This document shows positions 63,795-64,000 of a stretch of 64,000 nucleotides of DNA, piece by piece. Position numbers and translations under genes: made by a program. The notes under the pieces are model-generated. The model saw nothing but the letters and a program-made list of their open reading frames with translations, did no database searches and was not told the origin of the DNA. Position 1 is the stretch's first letter. Every line of letters starts with the position of its first letter. This stretch comes from Macrostomum hystrix (Eukaryota; Platyhelminthes; Macrostomidae): positions 1,736,001 through 1,800,000 of the forward strand of contig CATNEN010000002.1 of NCBI GenBank assembly GCA_950097015.1, given 5' to 3'.

Positions 63795-64000
63795 TAATGT
63801 ATCTAGGGAATAACATCTGATACATCTAGAGAAAAATAGTTAATAGATCTGAGGAACTATCTTTATAGATCTATGGAACAATAGTTGATAGATCTAAGGA
63901 ACTATCTTTATAGATCTATGGAACAATAGTTGATAGATCTAAGGAACTATCTTTATAGACTAAGGGAACAATAGTTGATGGATCTAAGGAACTATCTTTA
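63795..64000. repeat. Minisatellite, 45-bp unit, running off the window edge
   Basis: Units of GATCTATGGAACAATAGTTG + ATAGATCTAAGGAACTATCT + TTATA, about 4.5 copies to the window end. It lies in the intron upstream of the minus-strand exon at 63474-63752. Confidence 0.9.

Overview
The window reads as nuclear DNA of an invertebrate animal. It has spliced genes with GT-AG introns from about 70 bp to 1.1 kb, animal-only families (POU6 homeodomain factor, two-pore K+ channel, SLC16 transporters, CRELD, Mab-21-like), tRNA-derived SINEs, Ty3/gypsy and LINE remnants, and a very high load of minisatellites. No prokaryotic features were seen. The species cannot be named from this; a spiralian-type invertebrate is my guess only.

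Layout. 1.8-10.9 kb (+): a DUF4062-NACHT-WD40 (NWD1-like) gene rebuilt over ten exons, ending in a Dpy-30 motif. 11.8-12.3 kb: 21-bp minisatellite. 12.5-13.9 kb (-): SAYSD1 homologue whose intron is filled by another 21-bp minisatellite. 14.1-16.3 kb: two more arrays. 17.2-17.8 kb: foldback-like and ATCGAT-rich DNA. 18.0-20.6 kb (-): 3' exons of a POU class VI gene. 21-28 kb: mostly non-coding, with a SINE and a CpG-rich island. 28.3-30.5 kb (+): a divergent K2P channel. 30.8-38.6 kb: a mosaic of gypsy pol remnants, a LINE 3' end, an SLC16 copy whose 3' end is fused to K2P-derived sequence, a broken K2P copy, a gypsy gag remnant interrupted by an SLC16 fragment, and a SINE. 40.9-43.4 kb (+): the full-length intronless SLC16 gene. 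45.2-45.9 kb: minisatellite. 47.3-51.4 kb (+): an ankyrin-repeat/Mab-21 nucleotidyltransferase-fold gene with one in-frame TAG. 52.9-53.3 kb: LTR-like block. 56.4-59.2 kb (+): CRELD gene with minisatellites in two introns. 60.8-63.4 kb: two large arrays. 63.5-63.75 kb (-): last exon of a single-pass membrane protein.

The genes do not form a pathway: they are ordinary animal genes set in repeat-rich DNA. The points most worth following are the NACHT-WD40-Dpy-30 architecture, the ankyrin-Mab-21 gene (a relative of cGAS-like receptors) with its in-frame stop, the K2P channel with altered selectivity filters, and the K2P/SLC16 segmental mosaic in which a retroelement gag carries a clean 508-bp host SLC16 fragment. 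Exon boundaries were placed by eye from phase, splice consensus and family resemblance; no alignment or search was run.
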